Positions 53,074 to 62,147 of a DNA stretch of 64,000 bases are shown piece by piece. The number at the start of each line of letters is the position of its first letter. Positions within the stretch are counted from its first letter, which is position 1. Both the position numbers and the translations under genes were made by a program. The stretch lies in assembly GCF_000327505.1 (NCBI RefSeq), contig NC_019942.1, forward strand, positions 1,116,001 to 1,180,000, read 5' to 3'. The notes under the pieces were generated by a model. The model saw nothing but the letters and a program-made list of their open reading frames with translations. It ran no database searches and was not told the DNA's origin. Source of the DNA: Aciduliprofundum sp. MAR08-339 (GTDB lineage Archaea; Thermoplasmatota; Thermoplasmata; Thermoplasmatales; Aciduliprofundaceae).

Positions 53074-54154
53074 TTCCACGGCAATAATCCTGGCAATTAC
53101 GATTTCGTTTCTCGCCATCTTTGTTACAATAGCCTTCCTTATGGGCTTTTTCAGAAAGATGCTGAATATCGGGGCCTACATGGGCCCCAATGCGACCATA
53201 TTCGCCATAGGTGCAAAATACACTGAGAAAGAAAACATTGAAAAGCTGCTCAACTACACGAATTTGACTGAGGTTATATCAGACATAGGAAAGGAGGGCT
53301 ATAACATTGAGGATTTGAAGAAGTACGACATTGAGTTGGAGAAGAGCATGCTTGCCATGGTGCAGAGAGTAGTGGAAATGTTACCGGACGAGGGTAAGAG
53401 CTTTGCTGAAGCCTATATGCTTAAATACGATGCAAATATGATCAAGAGGATTCTGAGGGCCAAGTATGCAGGGGTGTCAAAGAATAGAATCTATGAGGAA
53501 GTTTATGAAGGTCGCTTTATATCAAAATTGATAATTCAGCACATGGTTGAGGCTACCAGTATGGAGGATGCAATAACGGCCTTAGATGCCACGCCCTTTG
53601 CCGAAGTAATAAAGGTATGGAACGAATCCAACGATATCTACAAGGTGGATGTTGCCCTTGATCGGATAGTCCTGAAAAACCTCGTAGAGTCTAAGAGAAT
53701 GCTCGATGAGAACTCAATGGAACCCATAAACATAGTTATCCCAATGTTTGTGGATGTATTCAACATAAAGACCATAGTCCGAGCCAAGAGTGCGGGTATT
53801 GAGGACATAGGAAACCTGCTTCTTGACGGGGGCTACCAGTTGAGTGACTGGAAGGTTCGAAGTATGGCAAATGCAAGAACTCTTGATGAGGCTCTTTCCC
53901 AACTTGAAGGCACAGATTACGCATTTTTGAGGGATGTTGAAGATCCATTCATTGTAGAACTTGAACTGGATAAGATGCTTCTCAGGAAGGTCAATGAGAT
54001 TGGTTTAACCTTTGCCACCACAGCCGGGCCGCTCATAATGTTCCTAGTATCCAAGGAGTATGAGGTGAGAAATCTGAAAGGGATCATTAAGGGTTTTATG
54101 GAGGATTTGCCCAAGGACAGGATCAGGGGCTTGCTGGTGGGTGATGTGGCATGA
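53066..54154 (+). CDS. atpC: A-type ATP synthase subunit C with N-terminal membrane segment
   Basis: About 362 residues, homologous to subunit C/d, which couples the central stalk to the rotor ring. Family segments are IGKEGYNIEDLKKYDIELEK, LKYDANMIKRILRAKYAG, FVDVFNIKTIVRAKSAG and FLVSKEYEVRNLKGIIKGFMEDLP. Unusually the first 35 residues contain a clear hydrophobic helix (AIILAITISFLAIFVTIAFL), whereas the subunit is normally soluble. ATG 53066 follows GGTGAAG; a GTG at 53057 overlaps atpE. Confidence 0.9.
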   Translation: MLDSTAIILAITISFLAIFVTIAFLMGFFRKMLNIGAYMGPNATIFAIGAKYTEKENIEKLLNYTNLTEVISDIGKEGYNIEDLKKYDIELEKSMLAMVQRVVEMLPDEGKSFAEAYMLKYDANMIKRILRAKYAGVSKNRIYEEVYEGRFISKLIIQHMVEATSMEDAITALDATPFAEVIKVWNESNDIYKVDVALDRIVLKNLVESKRMLDENSMEPINIVIPMFVDVFNIKTIVRAKSAGIEDIGNLLLDGGYQLSDWKVRSMANARTLDEALSQLEGTDYAFLRDVEDPFIVELELDKMLLRKVNEIGLTFATTAGPLIMFLVSKEYEVRNLKGIIKGFMEDLPKDRIRGLLVGDVA

Positions 54155-54468
54155 AGATACTTGTTATTGGAGACAGGGATATGGTCAACGGGTTCCAGCT
54201 TGCAGGCATAAAGGATGTCTATGAGGCAAATGACCCCTGGAAAATCAAGGAAATCCTTGATGATGTTAAATTTATGAAAGATGTGGCAATTGTCATAATA
54301 TCCAGAAGAATGGCCCAGGAGATTAGGGATTTTCTGGATGAATGGAAAAGGGAAAAAGGCATATACCCCATAATATTGGAAATTCCCGATAAGAAAGGTG
54401 GAGAGTTTGAAGATCCTATGAGGAGTCTGGTTAAGAGAGCCATAGGTGTGGATATATTGAAGAGGTGA
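54151..54468 (+). CDS. atpF: A-type ATP synthase subunit F
   Basis: 105 residues with the Rossmann-like fold of subunit F: ILVIGDRDMVNGFQLAGI at the N-terminus, VAIVIISRRMAQEIRDF in the middle and PIILEIPDKKG near the end. Part of the central stalk. Overlaps atpC by 4 nt (ATGA). Confidence 0.94.
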   Translation: MKILVIGDRDMVNGFQLAGIKDVYEANDPWKIKEILDDVKFMKDVAIVIISRRMAQEIRDFLDEWKREKGIYPIILEIPDKKGGEFEDPMRSLVKRAIGVDILKR

Positions 54469-54474
54469 AAGAAA

Positions 54475-56223
54475 ATGGGAAAGATAATTAGAGTAGCAGG
54501 TCCAGTGGTCGTTGCGGATGGAATGAAGGGCAGTGAAATGTACGAAGTGGTGCATGTTGGCGAAGAGGGACTGATAGGTGAGATAATAGGATTGTACGGA
54601 GATACCGCTACAATCCAGGTTTACGAGGAAACTTCAGGCATAAGGCCAGGAGAGCCCGTCAAACGCACAGGAGCTCCCCTGTCGGTCATGCTCGGACCGG
54701 GTATAATATCTCAGATTTACGATGGTATCCAGCGTCCATTGCCTCAAATAAAGGATATGATGGGCGATTTCATAAAGAGGGGTGCAAGTGCATCCCCATT
54801 GGATACCAATAAAAAATGGCATTTTGTACCCAGAGTAAAGAAGGGCGATAGGGTGACCGGTGGAGATATACTCGGCACCGTGCAGGAGACAAAAATTGTA
54901 GAGCATCGCATAATGGTACCTCCTGAAAAAGAAGGTAAGATTGAATGGATTGCGGAGGAGGGCGATTACACAATAGAAGAGCCAATTGCAAGGATAAATG
55001 GAGAGGATATAAAGATGTATCAGCGCTGGCCAGTGCGCAGACAGAGACCCTTCCGTGAGAAAATGGACCCAATTCAGCTGCTGGTAACTGGACAGAGGGT
55101 TCTGGATACATTCTTCCCAATAGCCAAGGGCGGTACGGCTGCAATACCCGGAGGATTCGGAACGGGGAAAACGGTGACACAGCATCAACTTGCCAAGTGG
55201 AGCGATGCGGATATTGTTGTGTATGTGGGTTGTGGAGAGCGCGGCAACGAGATGACCGAAGTGCTTGAAGATTTTCCCAAACTCAAGGATCCTCGCAGTG
55301 GAGAGCCCCTTATGAATCGTACAGTTTTAATCGCGAACACATCAAATATGCCGGTGGCTGCAAGGGAAGCATCAATTTATACGGGAATTACCATCGCAGA
55401 GTACTTCAGGGATATGGGCTACCATGTTGCTCTGATGGCTGATTCCACATCCCGCTGGGCCGAGGCTTTAAGGGAAATATCTGGAAGGTTGGAAGAAATG
55501 CCGGGAGAGGAAGGTTATCCTGCCTATCTCGCATCGCGTCTTGCTGAATTCTACGAGCGTGCCGGCTATGTTGAGGTTCTCGGCTCTGAAAAGAAGTATG
55601 GCTCTGTCACTGTGGTGGGTGCCGTATCCCCTCCAGGTGGTGATTTCTCCGAGCCTGTCACGCAGAACACTCTCCGCATAGTCAAGGTGTTTTGGGCCCT
55701 TGATGCAGACCTTGCCCACAAAAGGCATTTTCCGTCAATACACTGGCTTCGCTCATATTCTCTTTACCTCAATTCTGTTCGCCACTGGTGGGAGAATAAC
55801 ATTGCCAAGGACTGGTACGATCTGCGTCGTGAGGCCATGGGCATATTGCAGAGGGAAGCGGAGCTGCAGGAAATAGTTCAACTGGTGGGTCCAGATGCCC
55901 TGCCTGCAAAGGAGCAGGCATTGCTGGAGACAGCCCGTTCAATAAGGGAGGACTTTCTGCAGCAGAATGCTTTCCATGATGTTGATACCTATTGTCCCGC
56001 TGATAAGCAGTACTTGATGCTCAAATTGATACTGAAGTTCCATAAACTAATAACGGACGCCGTTGAGCTTGGTGTGAGCATGGATAAGATCAGAAAATTG
56101 AGCATTAAGGAAGACCTTGCCTATATGGGTAGAATACCCAACGAGACCTACAAGGATGAGTTCAAAAACATTGAGGCAAAGATGGAAAATGAGATAGAGA
56201 ATCTCATAAAAGAGGTGAAGTAA
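54475..56223 (+). CDS. atpA: A-type ATP synthase catalytic subunit A
   Basis: 582 residues, full catalytic subunit. N-terminal barrel ([18 protein letters not shown]), bulge domain, then the nucleotide-binding domain with Walker [14 protein letters not shown] near residue 233, catalytic Glu in [13 protein letters not shown], Walker [22 protein letters not shown] and [13 protein letters not shown]. The usual archaeal P-loop is GPFGSGKT; here Pro is Gly and Ser is Thr. No intein is present at this site, although Thermoplasma species carry one. A GGTGAAAGAA ribosome binding region precedes the ATG. Confidence 0.98.
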   Translation: MGKIIRVAGPVVVADGMKGSEMYEVVHVGEEGLIGEIIGLYGDTATIQVYEETSGIRPGEPVKRTGAPLSVMLGPGIISQIYDGIQRPLPQIKDMMGDFIKRGASASPLDTNKKWHFVPRVKKGDRVTGGDILGTVQETKIVEHRIMVPPEKEGKIEWIAEEGDYTIEEPIARINGEDIKMYQRWPVRRQRPFREKMDPIQLLVTGQRVLDTFFPIAKGGTAAIPGGFGTGKTVTQHQLAKWSDADIVVYVGCGERGNEMTEVLEDFPKLKDPRSGEPLMNRTVLIANTSNMPVAAREASIYTGITIAEYFRDMGYHVALMADSTSRWAEALREISGRLEEMPGEEGYPAYLASRLAEFYERAGYVEVLGSEKKYGSVTVVGAVSPPGGDFSEPVTQNTLRIVKVFWALDADLAHKRHFPSIHWLRSYSLYLNSVRHWWENNIAKDWYDLRREAMGILQREAELQEIVQLVGPDALPAKEQALLETARSIREDFLQQNAFHDVDTYCPADKQYLMLKLILKFHKLITDAVELGVSMDKIRKLSIKEDLAYMGRIPNETYKDEFKNIEAKMENEIENLIKEVK

Positions 56224-57603
56224 ATGGAGGTTGAATACCGCACAATTAGAGAAATTAAAGGTCCTTTGCTCATTGTGGAAAATACCAAGGACGTTGCCTA
56301 CGGCGAAGTGGTCAAGATTCGCGGTCCAGACGGTAAGGAACGTCTCGGTCAGGTGCTTGAAGCAAGGGAAAATATGGCTGTTGTTCAGGTTTTTGAAGGT
56401 ACCAGAGGTCTGGATGTTAAATCCACATCCGTGAAATTTTTGGGCGATACCCTGAAAATAGGTGTTTCTTTGGATATGCTCGGCCGCGTGTTTGACGGCA
56501 CGGGTAGGCCCATTGATGGAGGCCCCGATATCATACCTGAGGAGATGAGAGACATAAATGGGTACCCCATTAATCCAGCTGCGAGGGAGTATCCAAGGGA
56601 ATTCATACAGACTGGTATATCCACCATTGATGGAATGAACACATTGGTTAGGGGCCAAAAATTGCCCATATTCAGCGGTTCAGGTATGCCCCACAATGAA
56701 ATAGCGGCCCAGATTGCAAGGCAGGCGAAATTGAGAGGTAAGGGTGAAAAATTTGCGGTTGTGTTCGTTGCCATGGGTATAACTGCTGAGGAGGCAAATT
56801 TCTTCCGCAAGGAGTTTGAACGCACGGGTGCGCTTGAGCGTACGGTTCTGTTCCTCAATTTAGCCAATGATCCTGCTATAGAGCGTATTGTTATACCGAG
56901 GATGGGATTGACAGTGGCCGAATATCTTGCCTACGATAGGGATATGCATGTTCTCGTCATCTTGACGGATATGACCAACTACTGCGAGGCTTTGAGAGAA
57001 ATATCTGCTGCCCGTGAGGAGGTTCCTGGTCGTCGCGGTTATCCTGGCTACATGTACACTGATCTTGCTACCATATATGAACGCGCAGGAAGAATAAGGG
57101 GGAAGAAGGGAAGCATTACCCAGATACCCATACTCACAATGCCAGATGATGACATGACCCATCCAATTCCGGATCTCACAGGATACATAACGGAGGGGCA
57201 GATTGTGCTTAGCAGAGCTCTGCACCGTCGTGGAATATATCCCCCCATAAATCCCCTCCTTTCACTTTCAAGGCTTATGAAGGAGGGCATTGGCGAAGGT
57301 AGAACCCGAGAGGACCATGCAGGTGTGGCAAACCAGTTGTACGCTGCATACGCAGAGGGTCTAAGATTGAGGGACCTTGTTGCTGTGGTGGGTGAAGAGG
57401 CCCTTGGTGAGGAGGACAGAATATTGCTTAAATTTGCCGATGCATTCGAGGAGAGATTCATAACTCAAGGAAGGGATGAGGATAGAAGTATAGAGGATAC
57501 TCTGGGCATAGCATGGAATCTCCTTGCCCTGCTTCCAAAAAGTTATCTTAAGAAGATAGACAGAAAGTACATTGAAAAGTATTTGCCGAAGGTTACAAAA
57601 TGA
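56224..57603 (+). CDS. atpB: A-type ATP synthase regulatory subunit B
   Basis: 459 residues, the non-catalytic nucleotide-binding subunit. Typical are the degenerate P-loop [78 protein letters not shown] and [23 protein letters not shown]. Starts immediately after atpA with GAGGTGAAGTAA before it. It is the last gene of the operon; subunit D does not follow, the next gene being convergent with an 11-nt overlap. Confidence 0.98.
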   Translation: MEVEYRTIREIKGPLLIVENTKDVAYGEVVKIRGPDGKERLGQVLEARENMAVVQVFEGTRGLDVKSTSVKFLGDTLKIGVSLDMLGRVFDGTGRPIDGGPDIIPEEMRDINGYPINPAAREYPREFIQTGISTIDGMNTLVRGQKLPIFSGSGMPHNEIAAQIARQAKLRGKGEKFAVVFVAMGITAEEANFFRKEFERTGALERTVLFLNLANDPAIERIVIPRMGLTVAEYLAYDRDMHVLVILTDMTNYCEALREISAAREEVPGRRGYPGYMYTDLATIYERAGRIRGKKGSITQIPILTMPDDDMTHPIPDLTGYITEGQIVLSRALHRRGIYPPINPLLSLSRLMKEGIGEGRTREDHAGVANQLYAAYAEGLRLRDLVAVVGEEALGEEDRILLKFADAFEERFITQGRDEDRSIEDTLGIAWNLLALLPKSYLKKIDRKYIEKYLPKVTK

Positions 57604-58474
57604 GGTCCATAAGGGAAGAGTAGCGTACTATGGAATCAGCAACTATGGTTGCAACCTTACAATCTCTTTCTTTTGATATTTTTAAAGCGTGGTAGTAATT
57701 GGCTCCGGAGGTGAATCCACCAGGAATTCCCGCAGAGAGGAGGGCCTTTACTCCCTTTATACTCATCTCAGAATCCACAACGACTATCTCGTCTATTATA
57801 TTTTCATCAAAGGCCATTTTCAGAAGTTCTGTGAATGAATGGTATGAAAAACCTTCAAGAATAGGAGCATCCTCCTCAACCTCATCAAACAGTTCTTTTT
57901 GAAGTTCAGAGCCTTTTGGTATGAGGAGTACGATTTTTATTTTTTCATTTCTCTCTTTGAGGTATTTTCCTATTCCGTAAATGGTGCCACCTGTTCCCGC
58001 ACCCATGACAAAGCAATCAAGGTCCTCCGCCTGTGAGAGTAATTCAGGGCCAGTTGTTTCGTAATGGGCCCTGAAATTTGCCCTATTCTTTGTTTGTTCA
58101 AGATAAAACCCATTTATTTCCTCTGCCAATTTTTCCGCAAGTATATGCCCATCCTCTTCAGGAGGCACGATTATTGTCTCTGCTCCAAGGGCCCTTATCA
58201 TGTTCACCTTTTCCTTGGAGGTTCCCTGAGGAACGAAAATTACAGGCTTGTATCCGAAAAATTTGGAAGCCCATGCGACTGAAATGCCAGTATTTCCTGA
58301 GGTGTATTCAATTACAGGAGTGCCCTTCGCATATCCTTTATTCTCAACGTCTCTGAGCATGTACAGCGCAATTCTATCTTTGTGACTTCCCGTGGGATTC
58401 AGGTACTCCAGTTTGAGATACACATTATCAATTTTAACAAGTGGGGTATTACCCACGAGATCTTTGATCTCCAT
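57593..58474 (-). CDS. cysteine synthase-like PLP-dependent enzyme
   Basis: About 293 residues of the fold-type II PLP family (CysK/CysM/cystathionine beta-synthase core). The PLP lysine is in [14 protein letters not shown] near residue 31, the substrate-loop motif is [14 protein letters not shown], and the phosphate-binding glycines are [13 protein letters not shown]-terminal [16 protein letters not shown] matches the family. The substrate may be O-acetylserine, O-phosphoserine or another. ATG 58474 follows GGTGATTAG and overlaps the ftsY end by 1-2 nt. Confidence 0.9.
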   Translation of the reverse strand: MEIKDLVGNTPLVKIDNVYLKLEYLNPTGSHKDRIALYMLRDVENKGYAKGTPVIEYTSGNTGISVAWASKFFGYKPVIFVPQGTSKEKVNMIRALGAETIIVPPEEDGHILAEKLAEEINGFYLEQTKNRANFRAHYETTGPELLSQAEDLDCFVMGAGTGGTIYGIGKYLKERNEKIKIVLLIPKGSELQKELFDEVEEDAPILEGFSYHSFTELLKMAFDENIIDEIVVVDSEMSIKGVKALLSAGIPGGFTSGANYYHALKISKERDCKVATIVADSIVRYSSLMDLIL

Positions 58475-58475
58475 G

Positions 58476-59399
58476 CTAATCACCGAAAACCCTTTTCAAG
58501 AACCAGTTAACATCAAATTTCATCAAATCCTCATAGTTCTGTCCGTTTCCAAAAAATATTATGGGTTTTTTGAGTTCGTATGCTATGCTGATGGCAGCCC
58601 CACCCTTCGCATCTGCGTCTATCTTTGTAAGTATTATGGCATCTACTCCCACTTCCCTATCGAAAATCTTTGCCTGCTCGATGGCATCGTTTCCGGCAAG
58701 AGAATCTCCAACAAATATTGTTAGATGGGGTTTTGCCACACGCTTTATCTTTTTCATTTCTTCCATTAGGTTCCTATTGGTCTGCATTCTTCCAGCGGTG
58801 TCTATCAGCACAAAGTCCTTTCTTTTTGCCTTTGCATGTTTAATTGCATCGTAGGCCACCGCGGCTGGGTCCCCTCCCGCTTGGTGCTTTATCACCTTCA
58901 CTCCAAGGTTCTTTCCGTGCACATCCAGTTGTTCAATAGCTCCGGCTCGGAATGTATCCGCAGCTGCCAGCACCACAGTGTGGTTCTTGTCCATAAGGTA
59001 CTTTGCAATCTTTGCTATCACTGTGGTTTTTCCTGTGCCATTTACACCGAGAAACATGATCACCGTTGGCCTAGGGGAATTTTCCACAAAGGAGTCAAAA
59101 TCAAAATCTGTACGAAATATGTCCCCTATGGAGTTTTTAAGGGTGTCTTCCACAATTTTTCCTAGATCTGCACGGAGTTTGACCTTCTTTCCCACGAGGG
59201 CCCTTTTCAGATCCCCCTTTATCTTCTCAATGACATCAACAGCGACATCTGCCTCCATCAGCGCTATTTCGATATCCCACAGAAAATCCTCAATTTTCTC
59301 CTCTGTGATCTTCTTCCCCAATCCGGATGTGAATTCCTCGTCCATGCTCTGGGCTTTTTTCCTTATGAACCCAAGTTTTTCCTTAAGGCCCCTGAACAT
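58476..59399 (-). CDS. ftsY: signal recognition particle receptor FtsY
   Basis: 307 residues with the N domain (about 20-100) and SRP-type GTPase G domain: G1 FLGVNGTGKTTVIAKIA near residue 118, the AADTFRAGAIEQL insertion, DTAGRMQTNRNLMEEMKK, the specificity motif TKIDADAKGGAAISI, and the C-terminal FFGNGQNYEDLMKF. The short N-terminal acidic region is typical of archaea. Last gene of eL20-pfdA-ftsY, a conserved archaeal order; overlaps pfdA by 17 nt. Confidence 0.97.
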   Translation of the reverse strand: MFRGLKEKLGFIRKKAQSMDEEFTSGLGKKITEEKIEDFLWDIEIALMEADVAVDVIEKIKGDLKRALVGKKVKLRADLGKIVEDTLKNSIGDIFRTDFDFDSFVENSPRPTVIMFLGVNGTGKTTVIAKIAKYLMDKNHTVVLAAADTFRAGAIEQLDVHGKNLGVKVIKHQAGGDPAAVAYDAIKHAKAKRKDFVLIDTAGRMQTNRNLMEEMKKIKRVAKPHLTIFVGDSLAGNDAIEQAKIFDREVGVDAIILTKIDADAKGGAAISIAYELKKPIIFFGNGQNYEDLMKFDVNWFLKRVFGD

Positions 59400-59817
59400 T
59401 TTGCCTCTCCTCTACATACTTCGCGTAGTCCTGCTCAACCTTTGCGCTTAGAATCGCATAATTCTCCTGGAGCTTTTTGATATCTGTAGAGAGCTTGAGT
59501 TCCAAGTTTTCCAGATCTTTCCTGCGCTCGTCTATTCTCTCAATGATTTTTTCCAGTGGCATTTCGGTGTAAATCTCGTTGCCTATTGTGACGAGCCCCT
59601 TTTTCTCTTCAACCTTTGCAGATATGAGCACCCCTGCGCCTATAGGCACAAGAATCTCCTCGTCTTCCATGTTCAGATATCCCTCCAGAGTCTCCTTTGC
59701 CCTTTTATGCTCTCTGATGGAATTTTCAAGGGCCTCAATCTGTTTCTGCAGGTTGGTTATCTGAGCCTTCAGAATCTCAAGTGTGGCCAGATTTCTCTCC
59801 AGCTCCTCCTCATTCAT
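59383..59817 (-). CDS. pfdA: prefoldin alpha subunit
   Basis: About 144 residues: two long coiled-coil helices (about 5-60 and 100-140) linked by a beta-hairpin with ILVPIGAGVLISAKVEE, GLVTIGNEIYTE. Prefoldin alpha and beta form the hexamer that hands unfolded proteins to the thermosome. ATG 59817 follows GTGAT; ATG 59823 is an alternative. Located between eL20 and ftsY. Confidence 0.93.
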   Translation of the reverse strand: MNEEELERNLATLEILKAQITNLQKQIEALENSIREHKRAKETLEGYLNMEDEEILVPIGAGVLISAKVEEKKGLVTIGNEIYTEMPLEKIIERIDERRKDLENLELKLSTDIKKLQENYAILSAKVEQDYAKYVEERQNVQGP

Positions 59818-60046
59818 TTTCATCACGCATCAGGTATCTTACCATGGGATCGTGGGATTCCTCTGGATTTATCTCCTTTATCTCTTTTATGTCAATGAGT
59901 CTTCTCTTTATTCCATACTTGCTGCCCACTATTGAGTATATTTTTTCCTTGGCTGCCTCCTCTTCATAGGCCACAACATCCTTCGTGAACTTGAACCACT
60001 TCTTGCCCTTTGGTGAGTATAGACCTGCAACACGGTACACTTTCAT
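59810..60046 (-). CDS. rplX: 50S ribosomal protein eL20 (LX/L18a)
   Basis: 78 residues matching archaeal LX: MKVYRVAGLYSPKG, FTKDVVAYEEEAAKEKIYS and KRRLIDIKEIKEI. Preceded by AGAGGTGATAGC. First gene of the eL20-pfdA-ftsY unit. Confidence 0.94.
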   Translation of the reverse strand: MKVYRVAGLYSPKGKKWFKFTKDVVAYEEEAAKEKIYSIVGSKYGIKRRLIDIKEIKEINPEESHDPMVRYLMRDENE

Positions 60047-60105
60047 GCTATCACCTCTACCCCCATGGCATACTAAATTAATAATTTGCGCTCCGGCAAG
60101 GAAAA

Positions 60106-60114
60106 GTTTATATG
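60106..60114 (+). promoter_or_regulatory. TATA box of the 53-residue protein gene
   Basis: GTTTATATG about 37 nt before the ATG at 60147, giving a leader of about 11 nt that contains AGAGGTGAT. Confidence 0.5.
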
Positions 60115-60146
60115 CTGAATGTTATCCACCTTTAAGAGGTGATACA

Positions 60147-60308
60147 ATGAGCAAACTTGCAGATGTTGAAATTGTGCGCGAGGGCGATATATTTTATGCT
60201 CGTATAATGCTCCCCGATGGGTCTGTAACGAAGATAGAGAGTGAGAGTTTTGAGGAGATTCTCAACCAGGTTGCCACTGAGTTGCAAGACAGATTCGGCT
60301 TTTTATAA
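60147..60308 (+). CDS. small conserved-looking hypothetical protein
   Basis: 53 residues, too short for a confident family. It reads like a small beta-alpha unit: VEIVREGDIFYARIMLPDGSVTKIE forms probable strands, followed by an amphipathic helix ESFEEILNQVATELQDRFGF. A strong promoter and an ideal AGAGGTGATACA ribosome binding site support real expression. Divergent from eL20. Confidence 0.75.
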   Translation: MSKLADVEIVREGDIFYARIMLPDGSVTKIESESFEEILNQVATELQDRFGFL

Positions 60309-60342
60309 ATTTTATTTTGGAACAATTATCAAATATCAAAAA

Positions 60343-60353
60343 ATTTATATATC
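60343..60353 (+). promoter_or_regulatory. TATA box of the peptide-transporter gene
   Basis: ATTTATATATC about 52 nt upstream of the ATG at 60400. The predicted leader is about 25 nt and contains GGGAGGTAG at 60387-60395. Confidence 0.55.
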
Positions 60354-60399
60354 TGCGTTTTAATTATCTCTACGCCCAAAAAGTATGGGAGGTAGTTAA

Positions 60400-62091
60400 A
60401 TGAAGAAGAGTGCAATATATGGAATAATTGCTGTGGTGGTGATAATAATTGTGGTGGTCGCCGCGTGGGCGGTGATGACAGCGCCACCCAGCAAGACAAA
60501 ACCCCAAGTGAAGAACCCCGATACCTTTGTGTGGGACACAATAGGTGACCCACAGACATTGGATCCAGCAGAAGCGTACGATACGGCCTCGGGTGTAGTG
60601 ATACAGAATGTTTATCAGACACTGGTTACCTATCATGGCACGGATACCAAGACCATATACCCGCTTCTTGCAACACACTGGACTGTGGATAAAACTGGAA
60701 AGAACTGGACATTCTATCTCAGAAAGGATGTGAAGTTCTCCAATGGTGATCCATTCAATGCTACAGCAGTTAAATTCTCCTTCGATCGCGTTCTTATAAT
60801 GAATTCTCCGCAGACCGGTGTGTCTTGGATTTTGAGCCAGTTTATGTACACCTACAACGCCACTGCCAAGAAGTGGAACAGCCCAGATGGAAAGAGCAGT
60901 GTGCAGGTTGTGGGTCCATACACTGTGGAGTTCCATCTCAGAGAGGCCTATGGTGGTTTCTTGCCAGCCATAGCGTTCACCGTGGCATCCATCGTTGATC
61001 CAAAGGTCGTGAATGCTCACGGCGGAGTTGTTCCAAATAAGGATAATAGCTGGATGAGCCAGAACATGGTTGGAACCGGCCCGTACAAGCTCGTGGAGTG
61101 GCAGCACAATGCCTTTATAAAGCTTGAGTGGAACCCCAATTACTGGGGTGGCTGGAGTGGACATCATGTCAAGTACATAATAATAAGGAACATACCCTCA
61201 CTGGCAACCAGGGAGCAGGAACTTGTGAAGGGAGATGCGGATATGGCCTACATTCCTGTGAATCACCTTAATGATACAATTCTGACCAATGACAAGTACA
61301 TCAAGATAGATACTGGCGGACTCACGTTTGATGTGGATATGATCGAAATGAACTGCAGAAAGACCTACCAGAACGAGACAAATCCACTTTACTACAAGGA
61401 GGTCAGGCAGGCCATATCCTACGCTGTGCCATACGATACTATCATAAAGGAGGTGTACAAGGGCTATGCAATAAGGCTTCAGGGCCCAATACCAAAGGGT
61501 ATGCCCGGTCACGACAACAACCTGTTTATGTACCCCTATGATATAAAGAAGGCTCAGCAGTTGATGAACGATGCAAGGCAGAAATACGGACTTCCACAGA
61601 CCATCAAGTTAACCATACTCTACAACCAGGGTAACGCGGTTCGAGCCCACATAGCCGAAATTCTCAAGGGTTCATTGCTGAACATAGGCATACAGTTAAC
61701 CATTCAGGAACTCTCATGGCCAACTCTCCTGGACAAGATGGATAGGGGAGATTACAGCATGATCATAGTTGGCTGGGCACCGGATTACAACGATCCTGAT
61801 GACTACGCATTCCCATTCCTTGGCTCTGCCGCCATAGGTGGAGATACCTATGAGACCGGATGGCACAATGCCACTGTTGATAAACTGCTTCTGGAGGCAA
61901 AGTACTGTGTGAATCAGACCAAGAGAGAGCAGCTCTATTATGAAATCCAGAAGATAGCAATGGAGGACCCATCCTTCATCTATATCGCTCAGAACAAGCA
62001 CGTTGCAGTTTACAGAACTTGGCTTCAGGGTTACTACTACAATCCAGTGATGATGCTGAACTTCTACAGCCTGTACAAGGCTTATTCCTAA
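60400..62091 (+). CDS. ABC transporter substrate-binding protein, oligopeptide family 5
   Basis: 563 residues of the DppA/OppA family. The N-terminus is a signal or anchor helix (IYGIIAVVVIIIVVVAAWAV, residues 6-26) without a lipobox cysteine, so it is held in the membrane by its helix. Family features are TFVWDTIGDPQTLDPAEAYD, LRKDVKFSNGDPFNATAVKFS, NMVGTGPYKLVEW and IIVGWAPDYNDPDDY. The binding site would accept peptides, sugars or nickel in different members; peptides fit the window best. It is followed by two permease genes. Confidence 0.93.
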   Translation: MKKSAIYGIIAVVVIIIVVVAAWAVMTAPPSKTKPQVKNPDTFVWDTIGDPQTLDPAEAYDTASGVVIQNVYQTLVTYHGTDTKTIYPLLATHWTVDKTGKNWTFYLRKDVKFSNGDPFNATAVKFSFDRVLIMNSPQTGVSWILSQFMYTYNATAKKWNSPDGKSSVQVVGPYTVEFHLREAYGGFLPAIAFTVASIVDPKVVNAHGGVVPNKDNSWMSQNMVGTGPYKLVEWQHNAFIKLEWNPNYWGGWSGHHVKYIIIRNIPSLATREQELVKGDADMAYIPVNHLNDTILTNDKYIKIDTGGLTFDVDMIEMNCRKTYQNETNPLYYKEVRQAISYAVPYDTIIKEVYKGYAIRLQGPIPKGMPGHDNNLFMYPYDIKKAQQLMNDARQKYGLPQTIKLTILYNQGNAVRAHIAEILKGSLLNIGIQLTIQELSWPTLLDKMDRGDYSMIIVGWAPDYNDPDDYAFPFLGSAAIGGDTYETGWHNATVDKLLLEAKYCVNQTKREQLYYEIQKIAMEDPSFIYIAQNKHVAVYRTWLQGYYYNPVMMLNFYSLYKAYS

Positions 62092-62115
62092 ACCCTTTCT
62101 TCTTTTTATCCTAAA

Positions 62116-62125
62116 TTTTTAAGTA
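62116..62125 (+). promoter_or_regulatory. TATA box of the dppB-type permease gene
   Basis: TTTTTAAGTA centred 27 nt before the ATG at 62148; the permease may be transcribed independently of the binding protein. Confidence 0.5.
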
Positions 62126-62147
62126 TTGGTTAGGTATTCTCCTTTCA

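Noticed and set aside
55141-55200. Possible intein or its scar in the subunit A P-loop
   Set aside because: The reading frame through the P-loop is continuous and of normal length, with no splicing motifs; only the amino acid substitutions are notable.
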